This document shows, piece by piece, positions 1-7,333 of a stretch of 64,000 nucleotides of DNA. A program made the translations under genes and the position numbers. Source of the DNA: Lachnospiraceae bacterium MD308 (GTDB taxonomy: Bacteria > Bacillota > Clostridia > Lachnospirales > Lachnospiraceae); contig KE159795.1 of assembly GCA_000403475.2 (NCBI GenBank), positions 1,311,965-1,375,964 of the forward strand, read 5' to 3'. Under the pieces are notes generated by a model. It was not told where the DNA came from. It saw only the letters and a program-made list of their open reading frames with translations, and ran no database searches. Position 1 is the first letter of the stretch, and the number at the start of each line of letters is the position of its first letter.

Positions 1-36
1 GCTTGAGTACCATACATTTTTACATCATTCTCAAAC
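1..36 (-). CRISPR. Leader-proximal repeat of a type II-A CRISPR array (array continues outside the window)
   Basis: One 36-nt unit at the extreme left edge, read on the minus strand. Its ends are complementary (GTTTGAG at the 5' end, CTCAAGC at the 3' end), as is usual for repeats of this class. It lies 135 bp past the csn2 stop and is directly preceded on the minus strand by ATTTGAG (37-43), the leader-anchoring motif described for type II-A systems. Position, length, orientation and anchor together identify it as the first repeat. Spacers would lie beyond base 1, so none can be read and no second copy exists in the window. Confidence 0.85.
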
Positions 37-171
37 CTCAAATTCAAAAATGACATGCCATCATCTGCATAAAGCTCTGGAACTCAAGCCTTTTCAGGAA
101 CCATTCCCGACTTATTAAACCGGCATATTCCTGATTTAGTACATCGAATAACAGCCTACGAGAAACTTCTA
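37..171 (-). promoter_or_regulatory. CRISPR leader with leader-anchoring sequence
   Basis: AT-rich non-coding stretch between the csn2 stop and the first repeat, the usual place for a type II-A leader. ATTTGAG (plus-strand complement at 37-43) abuts the repeat; in streptococcal type II-A systems this motif directs Cas1-Cas2 integration to the leader end. A 12-nt stretch at 78-89 matches the 3' end of the repeat at 11 of 12 positions but in inverted orientation. I see no clear -35/-10 pair for array transcription. Confidence 0.7.
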
Positions 172-843
172 TTAAAACACCTCGCATCTGTCTTTATCTA
201 TTATATATTGACACGCCCAATCTTTCAACTCCCTCTGTACATTCTCAATCATCAGCAGTGAGATTTCATTGCAAACAGCATTCTGTACGATTTGCCTTAA
301 ATTTTCTTCAGAAACAAAACTTCCTATGTTTACCAAGACAATTACTTTCTTATGCATTAACTCCGCCATAATCTTTATATATTGGTTAAGACTCCCAATA
401 TAATCATCTGCATAGTCGCTGAATCTTACGCCTATCGCTTTAAAAATTGCCGTTATATCCAGTTCTGCATCCGTCTCTAAAATATAAGAACTGGCGTGCT
501 CTAGTTCCAGAAAATAAGTCAGCAGATTGTTTTTTATCTCCTGTGTCCTCATATACAGCTCTTCCCCCGCCGCTAATCCGGACAGCTCCAAATACAATCG
601 ATTCATCACTTTCCTGTCATTTATATTCACAGCAAAGGGATTAAAAATAATTTCTGCATACTTTGATATCTCTTTTTCCTTCTCCTCTTCTGACAGGACA
701 AACCTCCCTTCCTCTCCATCACACTGCCGATACAGCTCCTGTGTGTATGACAAAAAATCTTCCGGAGATTCAATCACCCACACACAGGGTTTTTCATTGT
801 TCAGCATAAGCTGCCCTGCCAGCTTCGGGTGTGCCAGTTTCAT
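172..843 (-). CDS. csn2: Type II-A CRISPR adaptation protein Csn2
   Basis: 223 residues, last gene of the cas operon and immediately before the leader. In known systems Csn2 forms a tetrameric ring around DNA ends and acts with Cas1, Cas2 and Cas9 during spacer acquisition. Recognition rests on position, length (typically about 220 residues) and the N-terminal pattern MKLAHPKLAGQL followed by an acidic helical region; sequence conservation in this family is low. The start ATG overlaps the cas2 stop in an ATGA arrangement, which suggests translational coupling. Its presence assigns the locus to subtype II-A. Confidence 0.85.
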   Translation of the reverse strand: MKLAHPKLAGQLMLNNEKPCVWVIESPEDFLSYTQELYRQCDGEEGRFVLSEEEKEKEISKYAEIIFNPFAVNINDRKVMNRLYLELSGLAAGEELYMRTQEIKNNLLTYFLELEHASSYILETDAELDITAIFKAIGVRFSDYADDYIGSLNQYIKIMAELMHKKVIVLVNIGSFVSEENLRQIVQNAVCNEISLLMIENVQRELKDWACQYIIDKDRCEVF

Positions 844-1145
844 AAGATCACCAGCCTTTCATCACTGTCCAGCACTTCACTTTTAACCTCTCCGATAATC
901 AGATCCATTTTTGCATATTGTTTTTCTGTCACAGTCAGAAGTTGTACCAAGCCCTCTCCCGGACTGTTCTTATGCACGCTGTCAACAATTCCCCTGACAA
1001 CCGTTCCGTTTAAAGCCAGCTTGCAATAAACAGATTCCTGCAGCATCAGAAATCCACTCTTCAGCAGAAGCTTCCTAAACTTCGTGTATGCTCTCCTCTG
1101 TTCTCCGGTCAGCACCGGAAGGTCAAAAAACACTAATACTCTCAT
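840..1145 (-). CDS. cas2: CRISPR-associated endoribonuclease/integrase subunit Cas2
   Basis: 101 residues from the ATG at 1145; an upstream in-frame TTG would add five residues, but MRVLVFFDLPV is the typical Cas2 N-terminus. The motif VLVFFDLP carries the conserved Asp at the end of the first beta strand of the ferredoxin-like fold. Cas2 dimerises and bridges two Cas1 dimers in the spacer integration complex. It begins 4 bp after the cas1 stop and its TGA overlaps the csn2 ATG, so the four cas genes form one tight operon. Confidence 0.93.
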   Translation of the reverse strand: MRVLVFFDLPVLTGEQRRAYTKFRKLLLKSGFLMLQESVYCKLALNGTVVRGIVDSVHKNSPGEGLVQLLTVTEKQYAKMDLIIGEVKSEVLDSDERLVIL

Positions 1146-1149
1146 AAAC

Positions 1150-2022
1150 CTATAACTCAAAACTATAAAACCGAATCAGCGAGCTATCATTGTCATTTAA
1201 TGCATCAAACACACTTTTGCAATATATCTTCACTGCATTATTCACATACTGAATCTTTCCGTCTATTCTTACTTCCTGATTCAGAAGATTGACAATCTCC
1301 ATTTTTTCCTGATGCGTAAACTCCTCCAATTTCATAGCCGCAACTTTTTTGTCCACCAGAACCCTGAATGGCTCCATCAGATCAGAGGCAAGGTTGAACT
1401 GGTTGAACATATTGTCATGAAACAGTCCAAGCTGCGTAATATATCCATTCGCTGTGATTTCTCTGGTAAATGCAGATAAAATAATCGCATATCCGTAATT
1501 CAGCGCGGCATTTTCCAAAATATCCGCTGTTCTGGTAAAGCTCATTCCAAACAGAGCGTTAAAATACACCTTTGCGGCATGCCCTTCCCGGTTCGTCTCA
1601 TCATTCCACTGTATTTCTCTTATGTATGAACCTAATAGCTCTGATTCCTCCTTCCCCAGATATTCCAGCAGTTCCTTTTGTTTTCTTATCTTCTCCGATA
1701 CGATCTCCGTCCAGACAGCCTCCTTCGTCTCCAGCAGCCATTTTATCTGGCAGCGCACTTTGTTGCTCGTATCATGACTGCCGTAGTAGCTGACCAGTTC
1801 CGAAGAGGGGTTCCTTTTCTCGTCGCAGAATATTACTTTGATCTTCTTTTTCGTCAGTTCTGATAATAGGCAGGCAGTAAGAGATACAGCCGTGGATTCT
1901 ATCAGCACTGTCGAGATTTCACCCAAATGAATCTTTGTTATCTCCTCATTTCTGACTACCATATAACCCATTTGATAATCCAGCTTTGCTCTTCTGGAAA
2001 CAACAACTATACGCCAGCTCAT
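1150..2022 (-). CDS. cas1: CRISPR-associated endonuclease/integrase Cas1 (type II)
   Basis: 290 residues, the usual size for type II Cas1. Cas1 catalyses insertion of new spacers at the leader end of the array. Metal-ligand motifs are visible: Glu in NREGHAAKVYF near residue 150, His in LGLFHDNMFN near 205, and Asp/Glu in ASDLMEPFR near 220, so it looks active. The ATG overlaps the cas9 TGA (ATGA), indicating coupled translation. The N-terminal beta-strand domain (SWRIVVVSRRAKLDY) is intact. No sign of truncation or frameshift. Confidence 0.95.
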   Translation of the reverse strand: MSWRIVVVSRRAKLDYQMGYMVVRNEEITKIHLGEISTVLIESTAVSLTACLLSELTKKKIKVIFCDEKRNPSSELVSYYGSHDTSNKVRCQIKWLLETKEAVWTEIVSEKIRKQKELLEYLGKEESELLGSYIREIQWNDETNREGHAAKVYFNALFGMSFTRTADILENAALNYGYAIILSAFTREITANGYITQLGLFHDNMFNQFNLASDLMEPFRVLVDKKVAAMKLEEFTHQEKMEIVNLLNQEVRIDGKIQYVNNAVKIYCKSVFDALNDNDSSLIRFYSFEL

Positions 2023-5000
2023 ATTTTCTTCAAATCAATCTCCTGCTCGTAGATTCCTGTCGGAGACTGATGGATAATAGAAACTTGATTACATTTGGAA
2101 ATAATATTATTAAGCACCAAAATTCCTGCACTTCCCGGACCCTTTATTAACTTCAAATTAGCAGAACCACTCTGGCATTGGAACATATGCAGAATTTCTG
2201 ATAAAACAATGCATTTATCTTCATTACTCAATTCGCAAAATGTATCTTTATTTTTCGTGAGAGTCCCTTGCTGGGCGCTTAACCGGACATGATACACTGT
2301 ATTTTCAATCTTGTCCAAAAACACGTCATACAGCCTGATCAAATCTGTTTCAGGCAATTGGTCGTGCTCCCCCAGCACTGCATTTTTATTTTCTTTTTTT
2401 CGGTTCACATATTTAAGAACTTTCTTCAATATCCGCATGTCAGGTTCTGAAAGGATTAATTGGTTGGCGCCTTTAAAAATCAGCTGATTTCCCGTCCTTC
2501 CAGACAGCCACATATAAAATCCGTCTACTTTGAACAGAGTATCAATCTTTATTTTTGCTATTAATACCCTGGGATTCTTTAATCCGCGCTCTTTTTGCAG
2601 ATATTTTTTTGCCGCCTCTTCATCTTTTTCAATACAATTGCACAAATACAGCGGCACATACTCCACACTTCTTATCTTCGCTCCTTTTTTATCTTCCGAC
2701 TCAGCCAGCATGAAATAGGTTCCCGCAGCTTTATTATAGCCGCCATACTTATCGATATCCGCCAGTCTTTCATCCCTTCCTTTTATTGGAACCTGCCCTT
2801 TTCCTTTCTTCATAAGCTGCTGGTCGAAAAGTCCTCCTTTCACTTCATAAGAGCGTCTTGTCACCAGTATATTGTTCTTCCCCATCACTCTTTTCACTGT
2901 AGCTATCGTTCCGCTGTTTCCTGCTCTCCACGCAGTCTCGCCATTTCTGGCGACATCTCTTTCTGAGGTGAACATCTTCTTCAGATTATAACTTCTGCCG
3001 GGGTGCTCCTTTACATACCATGCTGCATTACTTGTAAATTTCGTATAGTATACGTTCCCCACTACGATGTTGACATACGCATCCTTGGCATGATGCAGGT
3101 CGTTCATCTCCCTTACCTTGATCAAGTCAAACTCCTGCCTGAACTGAGAGGCGACTCTCGCCTTTGCATAGACAATATCCGTCTCCGGGAAAACCTGCTT
3201 TAATACCGATGCGACAGCTTTTGTTCCCTGCCGTGTCTCCACAAGCTGACGGGCGATAAATCCTGCCAGCTCCGACGGTTCAAAGCCTGTTCCTCTCGTC
3301 AGCCTGTTATATTTCTCTTTTGATATAAAGCCCTCCTCCCGCAATATCCGCCAGAATGCCCGCATTTTCCCCCGTATATCTGCACGTATGGGGTACTCGT
3401 CCGTTTTATCCGCATTATACTCTTTCTTTACCAGCACCCGGTTATCCAGACTGTCATCCATCACCTTTGATTGGGGATAGATGTGGTCGATATCATATTT
3501 CCTGTTATCCCAAAGTTCCTCAAGCTCAATCACTTCTCCTGAATACATGCACCTTCCCTTCTGGGTATAATACAGGTACAGCTTGTCACTTCTAAGCCTT
3601 GTCTCCTCGGTGTTCCCTAATTCCTCAATCCAGTCTCTTTCCTCTTCCCTGCATTTCTTATATAAATCTATCAGCCTTTTCTTCCGGGATTCTGTCCGCT
3701 TGCTTTCCATTTTTTCCCGCGCCATCTCTACAAACACACGTTTCGGAGGCCCGCCCATCACTTTGCAGATTTCTTTGATTACCTGCAAGGACTGCCATAT
3801 CTGGCGCCTTACCGCAGGAGATACGTTCATCTGCTCCACCGTTTTATAAGTAATCTCTTTTAGCTCTTCCCCCGCGTTTTCTTCATCGATGGCGGCTGCA
3901 AAGCAGTATTTCTCGCTCAGCACCTGCATCAGATTGTCATTTGTCTCCCACATTGCACGTATAACCGTCCATATTTCTCCCGTTTCCGGTGCAGGGGCAG
4001 TAATCCCTTCTAAAAGTCTTTGGCTCAGGCGCCCCCACCCTTTATAAGATAAAGCGCATATGGCTTTCTTCTGGGGCTCTGTCAAAGCAGGATATAAAGC
4101 ACCCAGCCTTTTCTTCAGCAGAGCTTTATCCTCTCCGAACAGGGTGATGTTCAATATGATATTTTCTTTATCAGCCTGAGACAGCTCGCAGCCCGTCAAT
4201 TTTTCTTTAAAGTCGTGATACGCCGTCAAAGAGCCTTTAAAATCGCCGTCTATTCCTGTGATATCTGCATCTCTGCCCGCGATTCCCTCTCTCCTTATGT
4301 AATCCGTCAATCTTCTTCGCGTAACCTTTCTATGGCGCTGGAATAAGTCTTCATATGTCTTTTGTTTCAGCTCAACACTGATTGGCTCCCCGTTTAACCG
4401 GACGTTATTCAGCTCATTCAGAACCATGAACTTGCTGTACAGCATAGAATTTTTAGGGAGCACATCCTCGTGAATCAGGTATGTGCACTTACTGGTCATC
4501 CTTCTTATGAATTCCTCCGCGCTTGCCCCCGTGTCCACCATCTCGTCAAAATTCCACGGGCAGATTCTCCCCGCTTTCTTCCGCCGCACCCAGTTCGTCC
4601 TCTCGCCGCCTTTCACAATTCCATTTAGCGGCCCTACATAATATGGTATTCTGAATGTAAAAATGTCACGTATCTTACTGCCGTTTTCCTTTAAGGCCGG
4701 TATGCGCCCGCTCAAATTTTCCAGTATCGCATCCAGTTCCTGAAGATGCACCTGATGCGGTATCACTCCATTATCCTTCGTCACCTGTCTCGGCAGAAAT
4801 GTCTCGGTCTCCATTTCTTTCCGAAGGTACTCGGTCTTTGATTCATCCGGGATGGCGTTCACCACCGTTTTCTTCAGATAATCGTAAAATGCTTTCCTGT
4901 CACAGCGTTTCCCTTCCATCTCGCTTTTTACGCCATTTTTCTTCGTCATGCCAATATATGCACTGTAATTTGGCAATTTCTCATTCGTCTTTACGAACAC

Positions 5001-6035
5001 TTCTTTATATACGTCTCTCCCAAGGTTCTCCTTGACCAGCTCCTTTAAATGCCTTAAATCTTTCTGATGTTTCTCATAAACCGCAGCTTTCGCCTCAGAA
5101 ATGCAGCGGTAATCCCCCAGAATATCTGCCAGCACGCTCCAGTCATACACCGCTTTGGCTGTCTCAATAATTACATGCTGCTCCCCCAGCTCGTCCTCTA
5201 TCATCCCGGCATAATCGTCATAACCTGCGTCCGCAAAGGAAAGCTTTGGCTTTTCACAAGCGTCAAGCTCGCTGTTCCCGAAAATATCGCTCAGCTTGAC
5301 AGTGCCTCCTGCCACAAGATTAAGCGCTGCTTTCTCACAGGCCGTGTGCGCTCCCAAAAGCTTTATCAGCCTTGTCTTTTTGGCAGACCTTGTAAGATTT
5401 TTATCTTTTAATATATTTTCCGTCTCCCGAAGTTCTTCACCTTCAATACATAGATGGAAGTCAAGCTCTTCTTCCCTTATCTTCCCTATGTACTGCCGGA
5501 AAGTTTCCTGAAATTCTTTAATCTTCTCTATATTTCCCGAAAACAGAAAGTGCCCCCGGTGTTTCATCATGTGATGGAGCGCAAGATAGACAAGCCGGAT
5601 GTCCGGGGTTTCTTCTGTCTCCATCAGCCATTTTCGCAAATGGTAGATAGTCGGAAACTGCCTGTGATAATCCTTATCTGTATAACCGTCTTCCACAAAC
5701 AGGGCATACGGCAGTTTCGGACAATTCCCGTTTACATCCCTCTTATCTTCCGGCATATATTTGCTCTCCTTCATACGCAGGAAGAATCCGGAATCCACTT
5801 TACCGATATCCTCGCCAAACAATTCCTGCAAAAGCTCTATTCTCCAGTTTCTCCTGTCAAGCCTTCTCCTTGCCGTCCGGAACCCCCGCCGCTCCTCAGC
5901 AGTATTCGCACTGTCGAACAGCCGAACGCCCCACAGCGCTTTCCCATGTGCGCGCATAATCTCGTATTCCCTATCTGTAACCGCCCATCCAAGCGAGCCA
6001 GTTCCCAAATCCAGCCCTATGTAGTAATCTCTCAT
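2019..6035 (-). CDS. cas9: CRISPR-associated endonuclease Cas9 (type II-A)
   Basis: 1338 residues, typical of type II-A Cas9, an RNA-guided double-strand DNA nuclease. All nuclease motifs appear intact: RuvC-I YYIGLDLGTGSLGWAV with Asp9, the Arg-rich bridge helix near 48-64 (ERRGFRTARRRLDRR), RuvC-II RVFVEMAREK near 769, HNH YDIDHIYPQS near 848 and RuvC-III HHAKDAYVN near 983. The remainder is the C-terminal PAM-interacting region. An AAGGAG site lies before the ATG, with an extended -10-like TATGCTAAAAT at 6075-6085 upstream. It is first in the cas9-cas1-cas2-csn2 operon. PAM and guide architecture cannot be read here. Confidence 0.97.
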   Translation of the reverse strand: MRDYYIGLDLGTGSLGWAVTDREYEIMRAHGKALWGVRLFDSANTAEERRGFRTARRRLDRRNWRIELLQELFGEDIGKVDSGFFLRMKESKYMPEDKRDVNGNCPKLPYALFVEDGYTDKDYHRQFPTIYHLRKWLMETEETPDIRLVYLALHHMMKHRGHFLFSGNIEKIKEFQETFRQYIGKIREEELDFHLCIEGEELRETENILKDKNLTRSAKKTRLIKLLGAHTACEKAALNLVAGGTVKLSDIFGNSELDACEKPKLSFADAGYDDYAGMIEDELGEQHVIIETAKAVYDWSVLADILGDYRCISEAKAAVYEKHQKDLRHLKELVKENLGRDVYKEVFVKTNEKLPNYSAYIGMTKKNGVKSEMEGKRCDRKAFYDYLKKTVVNAIPDESKTEYLRKEMETETFLPRQVTKDNGVIPHQVHLQELDAILENLSGRIPALKENGSKIRDIFTFRIPYYVGPLNGIVKGGERTNWVRRKKAGRICPWNFDEMVDTGASAEEFIRRMTSKCTYLIHEDVLPKNSMLYSKFMVLNELNNVRLNGEPISVELKQKTYEDLFQRHRKVTRRRLTDYIRREGIAGRDADITGIDGDFKGSLTAYHDFKEKLTGCELSQADKENIILNITLFGEDKALLKKRLGALYPALTEPQKKAICALSYKGWGRLSQRLLEGITAPAPETGEIWTVIRAMWETNDNLMQVLSEKYCFAAAIDEENAGEELKEITYKTVEQMNVSPAVRRQIWQSLQVIKEICKVMGGPPKRVFVEMAREKMESKRTESRKKRLIDLYKKCREEERDWIEELGNTEETRLRSDKLYLYYTQKGRCMYSGEVIELEELWDNRKYDIDHIYPQSKVMDDSLDNRVLVKKEYNADKTDEYPIRADIRGKMRAFWRILREEGFISKEKYNRLTRGTGFEPSELAGFIARQLVETRQGTKAVASVLKQVFPETDIVYAKARVASQFRQEFDLIKVREMNDLHHAKDAYVNIVVGNVYYTKFTSNAAWYVKEHPGRSYNLKKMFTSERDVARNGETAWRAGNSGTIATVKRVMGKNNILVTRRSYEVKGGLFDQQLMKKGKGQVPIKGRDERLADIDKYGGYNKAAGTYFMLAESEDKKGAKIRSVEYVPLYLCNCIEKDEEAAKKYLQKERGLKNPRVLIAKIKIDTLFKVDGFYMWLSGRTGNQLIFKGANQLILSEPDMRILKKVLKYVNRKKENKNAVLGEHDQLPETDLIRLYDVFLDKIENTVYHVRLSAQQGTLTKNKDTFCELSNEDKCIVLSEILHMFQCQSGSANLKLIKGPGSAGILVLNNIISKCNQVSIIHQSPTGIYEQEIDLKKI

Positions 6036-6107
6036 CTTTCGTATCTCCTTTTTCCCAAGACATCCTTTTTGTATATTTTAGCATATAATCTCCCGGGACG
6101 CATTATC

Positions 6108-6222
6108 CGCGTATAAAAAGACAATCTATTTTAATCCCCCATATTCCTAACGCCTATAAATAGTTACTGTTCAAAGAGCATAAATGCATGCTTGCTGTAC
6201 ATTATGTGAGAACATGATGACA
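6108..6222 (-). ncRNA. Tentative tracrRNA locus upstream of cas9
   Basis: On the minus strand at 6222-6203 the sequence CATCATGTTCTCACAT can pair with the 5' part of the CRISPR repeat. It forms a perfect 6-bp upper stem with AUGAUG, a 2-nt/4-nt internal bulge, and a lower stem with five of six pairs including one wobble. That is the duplex architecture known from Cas9 guides. A hairpin follows (AGCAT/ATGCT, about 6176-6191). I see no convincing Rho-independent terminator, and the pairing is short, so this could be chance. The real tracrRNA may lie on the other side of the array. Confidence 0.25.
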
Positions 6223-6238
6223 GAAGGTTACAAAAGAG

Positions 6239-6778
6239 ATGGTTATCAACGCCGCTTTCGACCTAGCCAGACAAAACGGCATGGAGCAGGTCATGGTTAA
6301 AAATATCGCTGAAAAGATTGGCTGCTCCGTCCAGCCCATCTACTGTTATTGCCGCAATATGGAGAGCCTCCGCATGAATGCGATGGAACAGGCAAAGCTC
6401 TTTGTGCAGCAATATCTGAAAACACATACAGAGCCGGACAATTTATTTCCCGGTACCGGACACGCTTTCGTCCGTCTGGCAAAGGAAGAACCGAATGTTT
6501 TCAAAATGTTTATACTGCGCCCGCGGCAGCATATCTCCTCTCTGGATGACCTGTACCGCTCGGAAACGGATGAAAAAATTGCCGCGTCAATCGCCTCCCG
6601 GCTTAGCACCAGCCTTTCAAACGCAAAGGAGCTCCACTTAAACATGCTTATCTACACCATCGGCATCGGAACTATTTTCTCCGTGACAAGACCCAGAATA
6701 CCGCCGGTGGAAATATTTGCCAGGCAGGAGGCGGCATATCATGCATTTTTAAACATTAGTTTTACAGATACGGAGTAA
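6239..6778 (+). CDS. TetR/AcrR-family transcriptional regulator, probable N-terminal frameshift
   Basis: 179 residues. The N-terminal helix-turn-helix is recognisable (INAAFDLARQNG, then VKNIAEKIGCSVQPIYCYCRN, residues 3-40); the rest is an all-helical ligand domain. It starts abruptly at MVINAAF, whereas the family usually has several more residues. In another frame just upstream an ATG at 6217 reads MTEGYK; removing one A from the run at 6232-6235 would join it in frame to EMVINAAFDL. Either the gene is frameshifted or it starts at 6239. It is 4 bp from a broken flavodoxin gene with a shared orientation and probably once regulated it. Confidence 0.75.
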   Translation: MVINAAFDLARQNGMEQVMVKNIAEKIGCSVQPIYCYCRNMESLRMNAMEQAKLFVQQYLKTHTEPDNLFPGTGHAFVRLAKEEPNVFKMFILRPRQHISSLDDLYRSETDEKIAASIASRLSTSLSNAKELHLNMLIYTIGIGTIFSVTRPRIPPVEIFARQEAAYHAFLNISFTDTE

Positions 6779-6782
6779 GCAT

Positions 6783-7194
6783 ATGGCACATAAAACGATT
6801 ATTATCTATAAAAGCAGTACAGGATTTACAGAAAAGTATGCCCGGCTGCTGGCAGAAAAGCTAGACGGAACCGCCGTGGACTTTAAAAAAGCCGGCCGCA
6901 TCCCTCCGTCTGATTTTGATACGGTCATCTTCGGAACAAGAACTCACGCAGGCTCCATTGACGGATTTGATAAATTTCGGAAAATCCTCAGGAAACAGAT
7001 CAGGGCACACGCCAAAACCCCTTCATGCATATTGTTTGTGACCGGGGCGTCTCCTGCGACAGAGCAGGAGATTATACATAAATTCCGGAAAGATAATTGA
7101 GCAGAGGATTTCCAAGTTCTTTGACATTTTTTCGGAGGGACATGCAAAACCGCTGCTTAACTTTGTTGCCGGAGCCAATTCCAATCCTGCCTGA
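6783..7194 (+). pseudogene. Truncated flavodoxin-domain protein
   Basis: The open frame 6783-7100 gives 105 residues starting TIIIYKSSTGFTEKYARLLA, the FMN phosphate-binding beginning of a flavodoxin, followed by VIFGTRTHAGSIDGF and CILFVTGASP. Family members of this type are about 160-180 residues, so the C-terminal third is missing. A +1-shifted frame continues from 7093 to a stop at 7194 (it contains SKFFDIFSEGHAKPLL), which looks coding but which I do not recognise. A GGAG site precedes the ATG, 4 bp after the TetR stop. Probably a decayed gene; a short functional protein is less likely. Confidence 0.6.
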
Positions 7195-7245
7195 TTATCG
7201 CTTAATAAAAACCTCGATTCTCCGAGAACAGCCAGAACATTTTCA

Positions 7246-7305
7246 TGAAAAAAAGAACCCTGACCGGAAACCAAGATATTAAAATCCCGATTCCGGCAGA
7301 GTTCT
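7246..7305 (-). terminator. Rho-independent terminator after the glycyl radical enzyme gene
   Basis: Minus-strand inverted repeat with arms around AGAAC-CTG-CCGGAA (7291-7305) and the matching arm at 7254-7269, followed by a run of seven T. It lies 29 bp past the hypD-like stop codon. Confidence 0.75.
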
Positions 7306-7333
7306 TCTTACTTTCAAACAAAATTATCAAATT

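Noticed and set aside
5454-6116. 220-codon plus-strand ORF opposite cas9
   Set aside because: Antisense shadow of the cas9 N-terminal region; composition is not protein-like.
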